From NCBI RefSeq assembly GCF_040954645.1, contig NC_092807.1:1798001-1862000 (forward strand): DNA of 64,000 nt, read 5' to 3'. A program made the position numbers and the translations under genes. The DNA is from Diabrotica undecimpunctata. Lineage: Eukaryota; Arthropoda; Insecta; Coleoptera; Chrysomelidae. The notes beneath the pieces are model-generated. The model was not told where the DNA came from. It worked only from the letters and a program-made list of their open reading frames with translations, and ran no database searches. Below are positions 33,911-45,352 of this stretch, piece by piece. Positions within the stretch are counted from its first letter, which is position 1; every line of letters starts with the position of its first letter.

Positions 33911-35433
33911 CGAGTTTCTGGGAATAAGGTCCTCTCCTAACAAGGTTATACTAGATAGCGAGGAGATATACCAGAACTTCTTTGAAACTAACGATCATGA
34001 AAGAGCGGATTCTGTGTTCACATATAAAGACATCTTCGACGCCAAAAAACAAAGCAGGTGGCTATATTCTCTTGTCCTTCTCTAACGAACACTCTTAGGG
34101 AAGTACAGAACGCATAGTTCGAAGTATCAGTATTAGTCTCACTGACTAGAGCTAAACCTCGAAACACATAAAAAAAAAGTTGGAAAAGGGTACAAAAATG
34201 ATGGTGATTTATATGGTTAAATTATGGATGTATTACTGGAATATAAATATTCCTAACATCGTCTGAGAGCTTTAGAAGCTTGGATTTATAGTTTATTTTG
34301 ATTGCCTTCGACTGACTTCTGGGCTGACTTGATTTTTCTTCATTAAAGGTCGCTATTAGCATATATTGCTATTTTATCCTTGTATAATTGCCAGCTAGAC
34401 AATAGCGTTTTTGTTCGGTTCGAGTTCTCACAAGCCTTCCTCACGAGAGGTAAACTTCGAAACACGGATAGGTGAATGGTGGAATTGGAATTTAAAAAAA
34501 TGTAATAATTTGTACATATATTTATTTGAAGTAGTGTTTGGTTCTTTTTTTTTTTTTTCTTGTTGCTCACGATACATAAGTAAATTTATTATATTTTGAT
34601 CGTTTTTTGTGTTTGTTTAGCCTCATTGACAAAGTGATTTTGTTATTACTTTATCGGTATTGTTACTCTGTTCTCCTAGTCTATATTAAAACCAACAATT
34701 AATTTAAATATCTATTTTATTACATAAATGTGCAAATAGAGGTGATTTTTTAATATCTAAATACTATAAAACAAAAAAGTATATACATATTATACAATTT
34801 ATACAAATAAAATATTTGGTACTAAAATAATTTAACTGTTTACAAAAAATCTGTGAAAACAACATTACAAGTAATACTTGAGTACTTAATTTTGTCAAAT
34901 TATTGATATTGAAAGCGATAAAAACGAATATCTTTAGAGAACGTACTAAAAATAGTATCCACGATGTATAAATTGTGCATTATCAACATTTTGCGTAAAA
35001 ACGTTTGTATAAAAACAATATTGTAATGGTTTGTTTACACCTACGAGATCCTAGTGCTTAAATTAAGGTAACAATTGTTTTAAAACAAACTTGAGGTACC
35101 AAAAACATTATACATAGTAATATACAAATTTTTAATTTTTCTTCAATAATTCTGTAATTCTGCTTGTGTAACTCTTTTCTTAACAAATATATCTATAGTG
35201 TGATAGAAAAGTTTACCAAAAGTCAGTTTACTTGATATGAAGATAAATAGGACTCGAATTTTTAAGTAGACGTTAATTATATCGTTCTGACGCTATTTCC
35301 TTGTGGCATCTTATTGAGAGTAAACTAAATGTAAGACCAAATACTTATCACGTTGGGATAGTATTATGAGGTTTTTTCCTCGTTTTTTCCTCATGATTTA
35401 CTATGAAATAACTAACAGGAGAATTTTATTGTC

Positions 35434-35480
35434 ATCATGGCATGTGCTTGTCTTTTTAAAGACGAATCACATGCTATGAT
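35434..35480. repeat. Hairpin, about 18-bp stem
   Basis: The arms ATCATGGCATGTG and CACATGCTATGAT pair over 13 bp with one G-U. Inner bases GTC/GAC extend the stem around the loop tttttaaa. It is too short for a typical insect pre-miRNA unless flanking bases add to the stem. Confidence 0.6.
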
Positions 35481-35583
35481 TTTTCTGACGGATATTCTCA
35501 GTTAAAGTTGATTTCATGTAATTGAATGAACTATCTCACAATAAAGTCGTCCCAGGAACGCAACTTAGCTATATTGGCAAAAT

Positions 35584-35610
35584 CATTTTAAAGTCATCTA
35601 CTTTAAAATG
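35584..35610. repeat. Perfect 11-bp hairpin
   Basis: CATTTTAAAGT and ACTTTAAAATG flank a 5-base loop. No function is evident. Confidence 0.7.
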
Positions 35611-35654
35611 TATAATATATGTCTGAATTGTAAATTGAATTATTAGAAGAATTT

Positions 35655-35795
35655 TTCACCAAGTAACAAAAAACAAAATTTGTTTCATTTATTAATGTTT
35701 GTATTTTGAGAAAGTTTTCCGAAGTGGAAATTGAAACGTCAATAGACTTATTATGACTTATTCCCAATAAAATAGTAATATAATATATCTATAAA
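35655..35795 (+). repeat. Dispersed repeat copy 1
   Basis: This matches the minus strand of 63785-63940. Both contain the conserved core CCGAAGTGGAAATTGAAACG, preceded by ATTTTGAGAA and followed by a GCTTATTCCCA-like block. It is a mobile repeat of unknown type. Confidence 0.65.
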
Positions 35796-36539
35796 ACTTG
35801 TAGGTCAGTCATATTGGTTATGTAAAAACGAAAATTTTAAAAAGTGCTGCAATGTTAAAATTAATTTATAATTCAAGGTTAAATTAAATAGGGAAAGATT
35901 TTCCTGCTTTTACTTTACCATCTGTCAACATACCGCGCGTTGGAATAAGTTATCCCCCCTTATTAACTTTTTTATTTTTCTATTTCAAATCTATCCAAAT
36001 CTATCTGTCAATTTTGTAGCCGTGCCACTTGCATAGACTAACAACACTTAAAAATTGCCGTTATAATACTGAAATTATTTTGATATTCAAGGATAAATCA
36101 CGCAGGAAGACGATTTTTTTGTATAATCTATCAATATGTGTAAAAAATGCTATCGAAAGCATACAAAGAAAGTAAAAGTTCAAATATCGACGTCAATTTA
36201 GAATCACGCGCCAATTTTGCTTGTCAAACTTCTAATCGGTGACATTGATGACGTGATATTTCTTGCACTGTGGTGTTGCAAAATGCTGCAGGAGAATGAG
36301 TAACAAAACTTAAAAACAAATTAAGTAATCAATTGCTGATAGAAAATATTGAATAGCCAGTTCAGATCTAAGAATGTCAAACCTTCACTTAGTAGTTAAC
36401 TGTTACGTCCTTTGGTCACTAGATGCGAGGTAATTTACGTGCTAACAACATCGAGTGGTAATTCCCTTGCATCCTCACATTATATAAATGTTTTCATTGT
36501 CACCTACACTTTTATGTGAGTGAAAAAAAAAAAACATAA

Positions 36540-37680
36540 CGAGTTACCGGCAGAAAATCTAGAGAGTCTAGAGAATTTCAAGTACCTGTGATTATATGCT
36601 TCGTTGAATACCAAAAGGCATTTGATTGTGTAAGCTGGATAAATGTGTGATCCATTTTAATAGAAATGGGCACACCAATGCACCTGGTAACACTTATTAA
36701 AAATCTGTACCGGTCCAATACAGCCACAGTACGACTATATCAGAAGTTCTCATACCAATTCAGTCCGAGGGGGGGTGTTAGACAAGGATGCGTGTTGTCA
36801 CCTGAATTATTCAACATGTATGGTGAATATATCATGAGGATAGCTTTAGAGGGATGGGCTAATAGAGTAACAGTGGAGAGGAAAATCTCCAATTTAAGAT
36901 TTGCTGATGACACTACACTTATAGCAGCAAATGAGAAAGAAATATTTAATCTCCTGCGAAGAGTTGAGTACGAAAGCAATAAAGTTGGTCTGGAAAGCAA
37001 TAAAGCTAAGACAAAAATAATGGTGGTCGACAGATTCCACACTATTCAACTGACTAACATGTTACAGGAATATCAGATAGTGGACAGTTGTGTCATCTCG
37101 GGTCTAGTATAACTAACGATGGTATCTGTGAAGCAGAAGTTCTGAGACGTATTGGTATATCAAAACTTACGATGTGTCGCCTAACTAAAGTTTGGAAAGA
37201 CATATCTATCTCTCAAAATATCAAGACTACACTGGTGAATGCCCTTGTATTGTCATTATTTCTATACGGGGCAGAGACTTGGACTCTTCGCAGACGCGAG
37301 CGCCAAAAAATTGATGTTTTTGAGATATGGTGCTGGAGAAAAATGCTGCGCATATCTCAGACAGCTCATAGGATGAACCTTTCCATTCTAAACCAACTCA
37401 AGATTAAAAAAGGCTGTCCACAATACATCTGCAACGTACTCTGCAATTTTTTGGTCACGTGGACCGCAGAGGTGACGATAGTTTGAAGAAATCAATTGTT
37501 TCTGGAAACGTTCCGGAGAAAGATCATGAGGACGATCACCGACTAGATGGTCCGACTTAATTAAGAATTCAGCTGGAAATCACGAACCTCAGTAATCGGG
37601 AACCTCGGGAACCTCGGGAAAACGACAAGAGAGAGGGAGACAGGTGATCTTGTGATATTTACATTATTTTTGAAGTAAAT
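36540..37680 (+). pseudogene. LINE RT fragment
   Basis: The sequence before 36660 gives a CFVEYQKAFDCV motif A. The frame at 36666-37112 has SPRGGVRQGCVLSPELFNMY (motif B region) and LRFADDTTLIAANE (motif C), then KVGLESNKAKTKIMV (motif D). The next frame (37088-37486) carries GSSITNDGICEAEVLRRI, YGAETWTLRRRERQKIDVFE and WCWRKMLRIS. The end (GHVDRRGDDSLEKSIV, RSPTRWSD) lies in another frame. It contains at least three frameshifts. A scrap of the same family lies at 26.16 kb. No target duplication was found by eye. Confidence 0.8.
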
Positions 37681-37689
37681 TATTACTCA

Positions 37690-38340
37690 TTCTCTTAGTT
37701 GTTATACTAACATTTACCTCAGCATCCATAATTTGGTCCATTTGTGACAGGCAATCTTAACCACTTACGTTTTGCCAATTTCAAAGTTTTTTGCATATAT
37801 TCTGAGCATAATTTTTAATTGCATAGTTTTCAAAAGTGTTCTTTTTTAAAGCATTATATTTGTTTCAAACTAATATAATATTATATATTCTAAAAAAGTG
37901 ATTATTCGGATGTAGCAATAATGGGAAAAAAATTTTGATCAGCGGAAGAGACTCAGTTGAATAATGATTTATAGTTAAATATAAGAATATAAAGAATTAA
38001 CAAAGAAATAAGAAAGAAAATTAAATAATTGACTGTTTATATATGGAGATGTAAAAGTTAGATAATGACTAAAGGAAATATGTAACAATAATTACATAAA
38101 AATATTATAGATTACAAACCCAAACAATAACATGAAACGAATATTAATGTCGAAATAAGCAACATATTTTATGTCTAATACCTAGAAGATGAAATGTTTT
38201 TTAAAACAATAATAGAGAAACTACTAAAAAATACGTTTTTAAGAGCAATTATCGAGAGCAAATAACGGACTTTGTAATTTAACATTGTTTTGTGTATCTC
38301 AAGTATATTTTTGTGATTATTTCAGTGCCACAAGTGATTT
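37690..38340. other. Probable bagpipe 3' UTR or flank
   Basis: AT-rich sequence directly downstream (minus-strand sense) of the bagpipe stop codon. A 3' UTR must lie here, but I see no strong AATAAA signal on the minus strand. An ATTAAA variant is present near 37815. The UTR end is not determined. Confidence 0.4.
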
Positions 38341-38348
38341 TTCCTCCA

Positions 38349-38700
38349 CTAATTAAGATCTTCCCTACTCTCGACATTCGTCTCTTCTTCGTGATGGCTC
38401 ATATTTCCAACTAACGACGGATGGTAATAATTAAAATAAGGAAAAAGTTGTATAGAACTAGAATACTGTTGACACAGGCTCAGCATCGATTCCTGGATGG
38501 ATTTTGGATATTTCTGAACCATAAAAAAATCGTTCTTTGCTTGGTCGGGGTAGTAACTTGTTTTTTGGTAGACTGGGTTCTTCTGTTGTAGAAACACGGG
38601 GATATCGTCTTTGACTAGTACTTTTACAGCTACACGCTTCGCGCTTTGGTTCAGGAGGCTGGATTCTTGCATCTGTAGCTGCTTTCGTTTGGTTTTGTAC
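38349..38700 (-). CDS. bap: bagpipe / Nkx3-2 homologue, last coding exon
   Basis: The exon starts at 38700 after the acceptor tctgttttag and completes the homeodomain with YKTKRKQ. Downstream is a SLLNQSAKRVAVKVLVKDD segment, which matches the family-specific region after the homeodomain in bagpipe and Nkx3 proteins (basic KRVxVxVLVxDD). A Tyr- and Phe-rich tail and a stop at 38349 follow. The protein is a nuclear transcription factor. In flies bagpipe specifies visceral (gut) muscle downstream of tinman, and in vertebrates the homologue acts in jaw-joint and axial skeleton development. Splicing joins this exon to 38808-39057 across a 107-bp intron, with the Arg codon split AG|G. The reading frame is clean, unlike the surrounding transposon debris. 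Confidence 0.9.
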
Positions 38701-38807
38701 CTAAAACAGACAAAGCAACAATTAATAATTGAAGGTGGGAACAAAATAGTAGTGATCCCAAATATTTGTGTGTGTAAATTGTAGAAGAATCGATATTAAA
38801 TTCTTAC

Positions 38808-39057
38808 CTTCTATTTTGATACCAAATTTTGACTTGCGTCTCCGTCAGCTTGAGGGCCGCCGCCAAATCCGCTCTTTCGGGACCGCTGAGATATCGCTGT
38901 TGACTGAATCTGCGTTCGAGTTCGAAGACTTGCGCGTGTGTGAAAGCGGCTCGCGAGCGTTTCTTGCGGTTAGGTTGGTTGGCGTCCCTGCCGGTGTCGT
39001 CTGATTGGTGACAGGACGAATAGTCGCTAGCTAGGGTTGACAAATCCGACAGGGAAT
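38808..39057 (-). CDS. bap: bagpipe / Nkx3-2 homologue, homeobox exon
   Basis: The exon begins after the acceptor ttgtttcag at 39058-39060 and ends at the donor AAG|gtaaga (38807). It encodes a Ser/Asp-rich lead-in ([15 protein letters not shown]) and most of an NK-class homeodomain: [39 protein letters not shown] and [13 protein letters not shown]. The signature [11 protein letters not shown]...QRYLSGPER is the NK3 type. Position 49 is Tyr (WYQNRR), where nearly all homeodomains have Phe. The upstream exon, expected to carry the TN/EH1-type repressor motif, was not found between here and the window end, so the preceding intron may be longer than 20 kb or the exon may be unrecognisable. Confidence 0.92.
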
Positions 39058-39060
39058 CTG

Positions 39061-39470
39061 AAACAATCACTTTGTTTAGCAGGTGTATTATATCGTCTAC
39101 GTTGGTAATATAAAAAAGAAAAACGTCGAAAACCAGTTAGTAAGGACTTTATGAAATTAGTGTATCTCTGATTTTTATCTTGAGAAAAAATTTGTTTTGT
39201 ACAATATATTAAAATATCGGGCAAAAGCATATAGATGGAACAATTTGTAAATAAATGTTATCTAAAAACTATTACTATTCTAAGCGATGACTGATGGCTA
39301 TGTCTAAATTAAACGTGATTTTTGATAATGCCTTAAATACTTTTGATATGAATCTTAATCTTAATCTATACATTCTTTGAATTTATAGATCACCTGATTC
39401 TTCTACGAAACTATTTTTTCAGAAAGATTCTATGCGGTGACTTAAAGATTAATTTGTTGCTAAAATAACA
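39061..39470. other. bagpipe intron sequence
   Basis: The start of the intron 5' of the homeobox exon (minus-strand sense). AT-rich, with no further feature seen. Confidence 0.5.
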
Positions 39471-42400
39471 TATTTTTCTTTGTTCGAATCTTATCTTGCT
39501 CAGCTTACAGCTGCTCAATCTGATGTTATTTTTAAATTACAATAAAGAGCAATACGGTAGCTTTTTGGCCCTAGTAGAATAGCACATTGCAGAAGCTGCT
39601 TCAATGCAAAGGTCGGCAGAGGTAAGGTATCAAACGTTGTGGGCGGTCACGGATTAGGAACTAGAAACGAGAGAGGGGAACGTCTCATACGCTTCTGTCA
39701 GGAACAAAAACTATTGATAACTAATACTTTTTTAAACTGCCCCCTCGCAGACTTTACACCTGGAAGTCGCCAGCAGACTCGAAAAAAACAAATGTAAGAA
39801 ACCAGATCGACTTCATTGCCATACCAGAAAGATTCAGAAACTCAATCACATCAGTGAAAACCTATCCCAGGGCTGACGCTCAATCGGATCACAACCCAGT
39901 GGTGGGTAAACTGGGAATCAAACTAAAACGTATAGAAGGGAAGCCTAACAAAACCAAAATAAACATTAGGAAATTAAAGGATCCCAACATTAAACAACAA
40001 GTACAGGAATCCTTAAGAAGAAATATTGGAAACTTGAGTAAACCCGCACAAGACGCAGTTGCTAAATGGGAAGAAATAAAAAGAGCTGTTGAAATGACAA
40101 ACAAGACACTTCTGTTACAGGAGCGCGTAAAGAAGAAAGAATGGATGACGGATGAAATCCTTGATATGATGGAAGAAAGAAGACGACACAAATGCAAAAA
40201 TCAAGTGAAGTATCAAGAAACAAGTCACAATATAAAAACAAAGATAAAGGAAGCGAAGGAACGCTGGCTGCAGGAGAAATGCGATGAAATCGAAGAGTGC
40301 GACAGAAGATATGACTACCACAACATGCACAAAAAGATCAAAGAATTAACAACTAAAAAGAAAACCAATAATCCCCACCCGACACTAATAGACGCAGACG
40401 GTAACCTTATATCAGACGACTTGAAGCTCATTGACACATGGAAAGATTACGTAGAACGACTTTTTAACGATAAACGCAGAGCGACATTGGACCAAGATGA
40501 CGACATGACTGGACTCGAAATACTAAGGTCTGAAGTGGAAAAAGCCATTTCATCGCTAAAAAACGACAAAACACCAGGTCCCGACAACATACAGGGCGAG
40601 ATCATAAAACTCCTATGCGAAACGGATGACCACTTCCTCGATTTTCTGACAGGCCTTTTTAACACCTTTTACGACAAAGGGGAGATTCCGGAGGAATGGT
40701 TTCGATCGACCTTTGTAGCCATATCTAAAACACCAAGTGCAAAACACTGTGATCAACACCGCTTAATAAGCTTGATAAATCACATTACCAAAGTTTTCAC
40801 CAAAATCATACACAATAGAATATATAACAAATGCGAAGCAAATATATCGGAGTCACAGTTCGGATTCCGAAGCGCATTGGGCACAAGAGAGGCGATTTTC
40901 AGTCTACAACTTTTAATTCAAAGATGCAGAGACATGCACAAGGACGTCCACTTGTGCTTCATCGACTTCTCCAAGGCGTTTGACAGGGTCAAACATGATA
41001 AACTCATGGAAATGCTCAGGAAGATGCATATTGATGGCAAGGATCTGCGCATAATAACCAGTCTCTATTGGAACCAAAGTGCTGAGATAAAGATGGGCAA
41101 CTTACACAGTGGGAAGATAGATATTAAAAAGGGTGTACGACAGGGATGCGTCCTCTCGCCGCTCCTGTTCAATATATACTCTGAACAAATCTTCAGAGAA
41201 GCACTGGGAGAAGTTTCGGAGGTTATCAAAGTAAACGAAGAGGTAATCAATAATATTAGATATGCTGACGACACAGTTATTATCGCAAATGACTGCAACG
41301 AGCTTCAAAGACTCATGCAAAGCATACACACAGCAAGCCCAGAATATGGTTTAGAACTCAATACAACCAAAACTAAATGCATGCTCATCAGCAGAACACA
41401 ACAACCTCCGATGCAATTGACATTAAACAACCGAAAAATAGAACAAGTGGAGACATACACATACCTTGGAAACACAGTCAACACAAAATGGGACCAGTCA
41501 ACAGAAATAAGATCACGAATTGAAAAAGCGCGAAACGCGTTCAACAATATGAAAAAGTGGTTCACAAGCAAAATCTCAATGGAACTAAAATTAAGACTGG
41601 TCAAGTGTTATGTCTTCCCGGTCTTGTTCTATTGAGCAGAGGCATGGACCACAACGGAAGCCACCCTGAAGAAACTAGAATCCTTTGAGCTGTGGATATA
41701 TCGCCGTATTCTTCGGATATCCTGGACAGACCACATCACTAACGTGGAAGTAATGCAGAGAATAGGCAAAAGCAAAGAAATAATCTTCACCGTAAAGAAA
41801 CGGAAGCTTGAGTACTTCGGACATGTCATGAGGCATACTAAGTACCGGCTGCTACAGTTAATAGTCCAAGTAAGAATCGACAGTAGGAGGGGACCGGGAA
41901 GAAGACGACACTTATGGATGCATAACCTGCGACAATGGTTCGGACTAACATCGACCGAACTGTTCAGAGGTGCCGTAAACAAAGTCAAAATAGCCTTGTT
42001 AATAGCCAACGTCCGAAACGGATAGGACAAAGGAAGAAGAAGAAGAAGAAGCTGCTTAAAAAATCACGGGATTTTAACACTTCTCTTTTTATATATTCTA
42101 GAAACTGTTTGCTTAATTCGTAAACACTACATGTTTTTCCAGCTAAATCTAATCATGACTACTCTACCAGAAATTCAACCTTCGATGTGTATTTACTGAT
42201 CCCGTTCACAAAAAATATATATTCGGCAAAAAATTATACACCCATTTTCCTTTGCAATTGAAATCTGCAACTTCTTTCCTTAAGTTTCGTAAATTGACGA
42301 AAGTCTATCTTTTTGAAAGACCATATTATTCAGTGGAAGTGTTTATTAACGAATATCTAAGAAATTTCAATACGTTTCTAAAGTATTTTTTATATATATT

Positions 42401-42555
42401 TGGGTATCACATGCAGCAACTTAAACTCGTAAGGGTTTATTATGCAATTTGTAATTTATTTAAATTTTGCAATGGATTGTGTATTTTATTATCGTTTATT
42501 TTGTGATGTTGACGATTTATATAATTTCAGTAAATTTTAAATTCTTATTGTTATT
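39470..42555 (+). pseudogene. Jockey-like LINE C-terminus, split by an RTE insertion
   Basis: The left part (39470-39601) reads LAQLTAAQSDVIFKLQ and SRIAHCRSCF. The right part (42046-42555) continues with GILTLLFLYILETVCLIRKH and then the 3' UTR shared with 3.1-3.45 kb and 5.53-5.83 kb. Removing the RTE and one copy of its 11-bp duplication restores the order seen in the 3.1-kb copy. It is an old, stop-laden fragment. Confidence 0.8.
39602..42045 (+). mobile_element. RTE LINE, 2.44 kb, 5'-truncated, 11-bp TSD
   Basis: The sequence agaagctgctt flanks the element (39591-39601 and 42046-42056). It begins in the endonuclease: TRNERGERLIRFCQEQ, then PRADAQSDHNPVVG (the SDHxP catalytic His block of AP endonucleases). 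A 593-codon frame (39854-41635) covers the linker and RT with KTPGPDNIQGEIIKLL, CFIDFSKAFDRVKHD (motif A), KGVRQGCVLSPLLFNIY (motif B region) and IRYADDTVIIAND (motif C). One TGA-type stop at 41635 interrupts YWAEAWTTTEATLKKLESF. The rest runs to an IANVRNG end and a (GAA)n tail. It is nearly intact apart from 5' truncation. It lies within the 5' intron region of bagpipe, on the opposite strand to that gene. Confidence 0.93.
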
Positions 42556-42869
42556 TTTCGATCTCTTGTAGGCTTTGTCCATAAAATTGTACAATTTTCA
42601 GGGATCAAATCAGGGAGTATATTTCTATAGTAAGCTATGACCAGCCAGTTACAACTTTATTTTATGATACGAAGCTCGCAAAGAACAAAACAAGATAACT
42701 GGAAGACGAAAAGAATGGATACGGCGAAAAACGGATATACATTAATTCGCACTTTCTACAATAGTATGGATGTGTAGAAAAAATATCAGAATACCATAAA
42801 GTAGGAAATGACTTAGCTCTACAACAGAGTGGAAAATAGAAAAATTGCACCACAAACTATAAAAGACGA

Positions 42870-43015
42870 ATGAAGGTGACCGACTAGATAGATCGATGAG
42901 GTGAAAAGAGTAGCGGCAATATGACTACAGGCAGCCAAGTAGAGAAAACATTGAAAGAGACTGAGGGAGACCTAGGCCAGTAGTGTACACGATTGGATGA
43001 ATAATAATGATGATG
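42870..43015 (+). pseudogene. RTE LINE 3' tail
   Basis: Shifted frames match the last residues of the RTE proteins (a TDRxxDEVKRVAGxNxTTAA-like stretch, then AKxREHWKRLREA-like, in degraded form). A run of aat/gat repeats ends the segment near 43015. Confidence 0.45.
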
Positions 43016-43039
43016 AAGAGCTCATGTGACCTTGGATAA

Positions 43040-43240
43040 CTCCATTATTAATTGCGGTTATGCGAGACAAAATGCACTTTGCTCTCTAGATCTTCAGTAT
43101 TAGTTCTAAGTAATTTGGTGTTACAAACTCTTGAATTGCATTGTAAAAAACCATTTTGTTTATGCTGTCATTAGCCGAATTAAAATCAAAAAAGATCTGG
43201 TATGTTTGGTTACCATACTCCTTTGTCTTTTCCAGAAACT
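43040..43240 (-). pseudogene. LINE RT motif A scrap
   Basis: Read on the minus strand, about 55 codons give LEKTKEYGNQTYQIFFDFNS and then NDSINKMVFYNAIQEF. This is an RT palm start with a damaged motif A (DFxxAYDSI). Confidence 0.55.
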
Positions 43241-43838
43241 CTGATTTCTGAAATTAAATTTCATTGTTCAAATTCTCTTATTTATGTTAGTTTAATTTTT
43301 AAACGTCTAAAAAATAACAAAGCACCTGGCACAGATGGAATAACTGCAGAACTTATATAAAGAATGGGTGACATGCGCTATGGAGGCGTATCCATAAACT
43401 AATTGACCGCATATGGACACTAGAAGCCACCCCAGAAGATTGGAAAGTAGGAATCATACTTCCTATGTACAAAGGGGGAGACAAACGACTCTGCAAAGAT
43501 AGATAAAAGATATTATCAGGAATTATATACAGCCGCCTGGAATCGTTTTCGGAGGAAATGATTGGTGAATACCAATGTGGCTTCAGACCAAAGAGGTCAA
43601 TTATAGACCAAATACATATGTTAAGAGGTATACATGAAAAATCTGTTGAATATAACATACCTGTTTACAACTTGTATATCGATTTCAAACAGGCGTTTGA
43701 TGGAGTAGATCGACAAAAGATGTTAAAGGAACTATCTATATTAGGGATACCCAATAAGTTGGTTAAACTTATACGAATGATTTTGAATAAAATCCTTTGT
43801 ATAAAAAGGTATATAAAAAACCCAGTTGGGCTATGTTA

Positions 43839-43884
43839 AATTGGCAAAACGTTTTCGGAATAAGTATTCCATCATCAGTACCCT
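43839..43884 (-). ncRNA. Candidate hammerhead ribozyme (left arm)
   Basis: The mirror copy of the right-arm motif, on the minus strand and so again in the sense direction of its own Penelope gene. The sequence is identical. Confidence 0.68.
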
Positions 43885-45352
43885 AAAAGTATTTAACCAC
43901 TTAATTAAAAAGAATTGAAATAATTTAAGTTTTGACTAAGGTTAGTGTAAAATGTGGTTAATACTTACAAGTTAATACATGGATGTAGCCACTAAATATG
44001 GGGTTACAAACCCTTTAAAAATTGCTAATTGAAATTTAGTTTACATAATGTCTGTTTTACAATTTAGATGGTAAAGTTACCGTTGGATTGGTAACATGGC
44101 GACATATGACTCTGCAATAAGTTGCAAGTCCTGAGACGGTATGTCTACGAGGACTTCAATAAAGCAACTGATTAAAATGACAATCTTGGCAGGTTATGAC
44201 GGAAGTTGTGACAGAGCAGTCAGTGTAACTATATGTGTCTATTTAAGACAAAAGCCAACGTTATTTAAAAATTGTGAAAAATTGAAATAAAATAAAATTA
44301 TAACAGTATCAACCATCAATGTTATTGTTGTAAATTATGTATGTAAGATAAAGTTATGGTGAGAAAATTATGTGATTAAAGTTAGGCAACCAACTATACA
44401 GTGTCAAGTGGTGTGATGAAAAGATTCTAATATAAGGCCCTTTATGTTTTAATAACATCTGGTACCTGGAAAATGGAAACTAGACACAGGTGGACAGTTG
44501 GGTTCTTGAAAAGTATAGGAATTAATATGTTTGATATGTGAGAATATTATTCAATGAATGGAATAAAACTATTGTAGTATAAGACAGATGTAAAAATTGA
44601 CTTATAACTCAATTATATTAGGCCCTGTATGTCAAAAAACAGCATTTGGTACCTGGAAAATGTAGAATTTCTTGAGTTGCAAGTTCATAAATGTAATATC
44701 TGATTGGGTGTTAACAAACTGAGTGATGTAGTTATATTTTGGGTGTTGACAGGTATCTGAAATGGACAAAAATTGATGGTTGGAAGTGGTTTTATAATGT
44801 GCTGGTCATAAAGTACTCAACTTATAACTTGAGAAAAGGCCCTATCTGTTATAAAGCAACACTAGGTACATAAGGAAAATAAAGGATTAAGTTATAAGTT
44901 GGTAGGTTGAATGAACTATTGGTCTATATTAAATATATTAGTAAACTGAAATTGTTGTTGGTGGCTCTGTTCAGTTTGAGTAAAGAGGATAAAAAATTAA
45001 GGTGTTATTTGAGAGAATTGTGATAAACGGATAGACTACGGAAGGCTGAGGTCCCCAGAGAACCGAAGCCAAACCCTGAGGGAATTGTGTGAAGAAGTAA
45101 AATAAGAATTTAATAGTCGGGAAGGGGTGGGGGATGACGGGTGATCTGATCTGAATTTGGAAATGACGAAATAGAGGAATGTAAAGTATTGGTTATAGTG
45201 GTTAAGAAATGAAATTTGGTTTGAAAAGTAAAGAGTGTGATAAATGGAGAGTAAAGTGTATTGGAAGAAAAGTTATTAGAATTAACTAAGGAGGATGATA
45301 GACTAATAATGAATATGGATTTTTAATTATAGAAGTAAATTGGGAATGTGGG

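Larger units (their letters stand above)
34090..36540. other. Sparse AT-rich region downstream of bagpipe
   Basis: This is the longest stretch without recognisable transposon coding. It holds two hairpins (35434-35480 and 35584-35610) and a dispersed repeat copy (35655-35795). It lies on the 3' side of bagpipe and could hold regulatory sequence, but nothing in it shows this directly. Confidence 0.4.

Noticed and set aside
33855..34085. 76-codon plus-strand frame near 34 kb
   Set aside because: The first part overlaps a minus-strand LINE fragment. The rest has no recognisable family and no splice or start context.
38768..39004. Plus-strand frame over bagpipe
   Set aside because: It is the complement of the homeobox exon, with no independent support.
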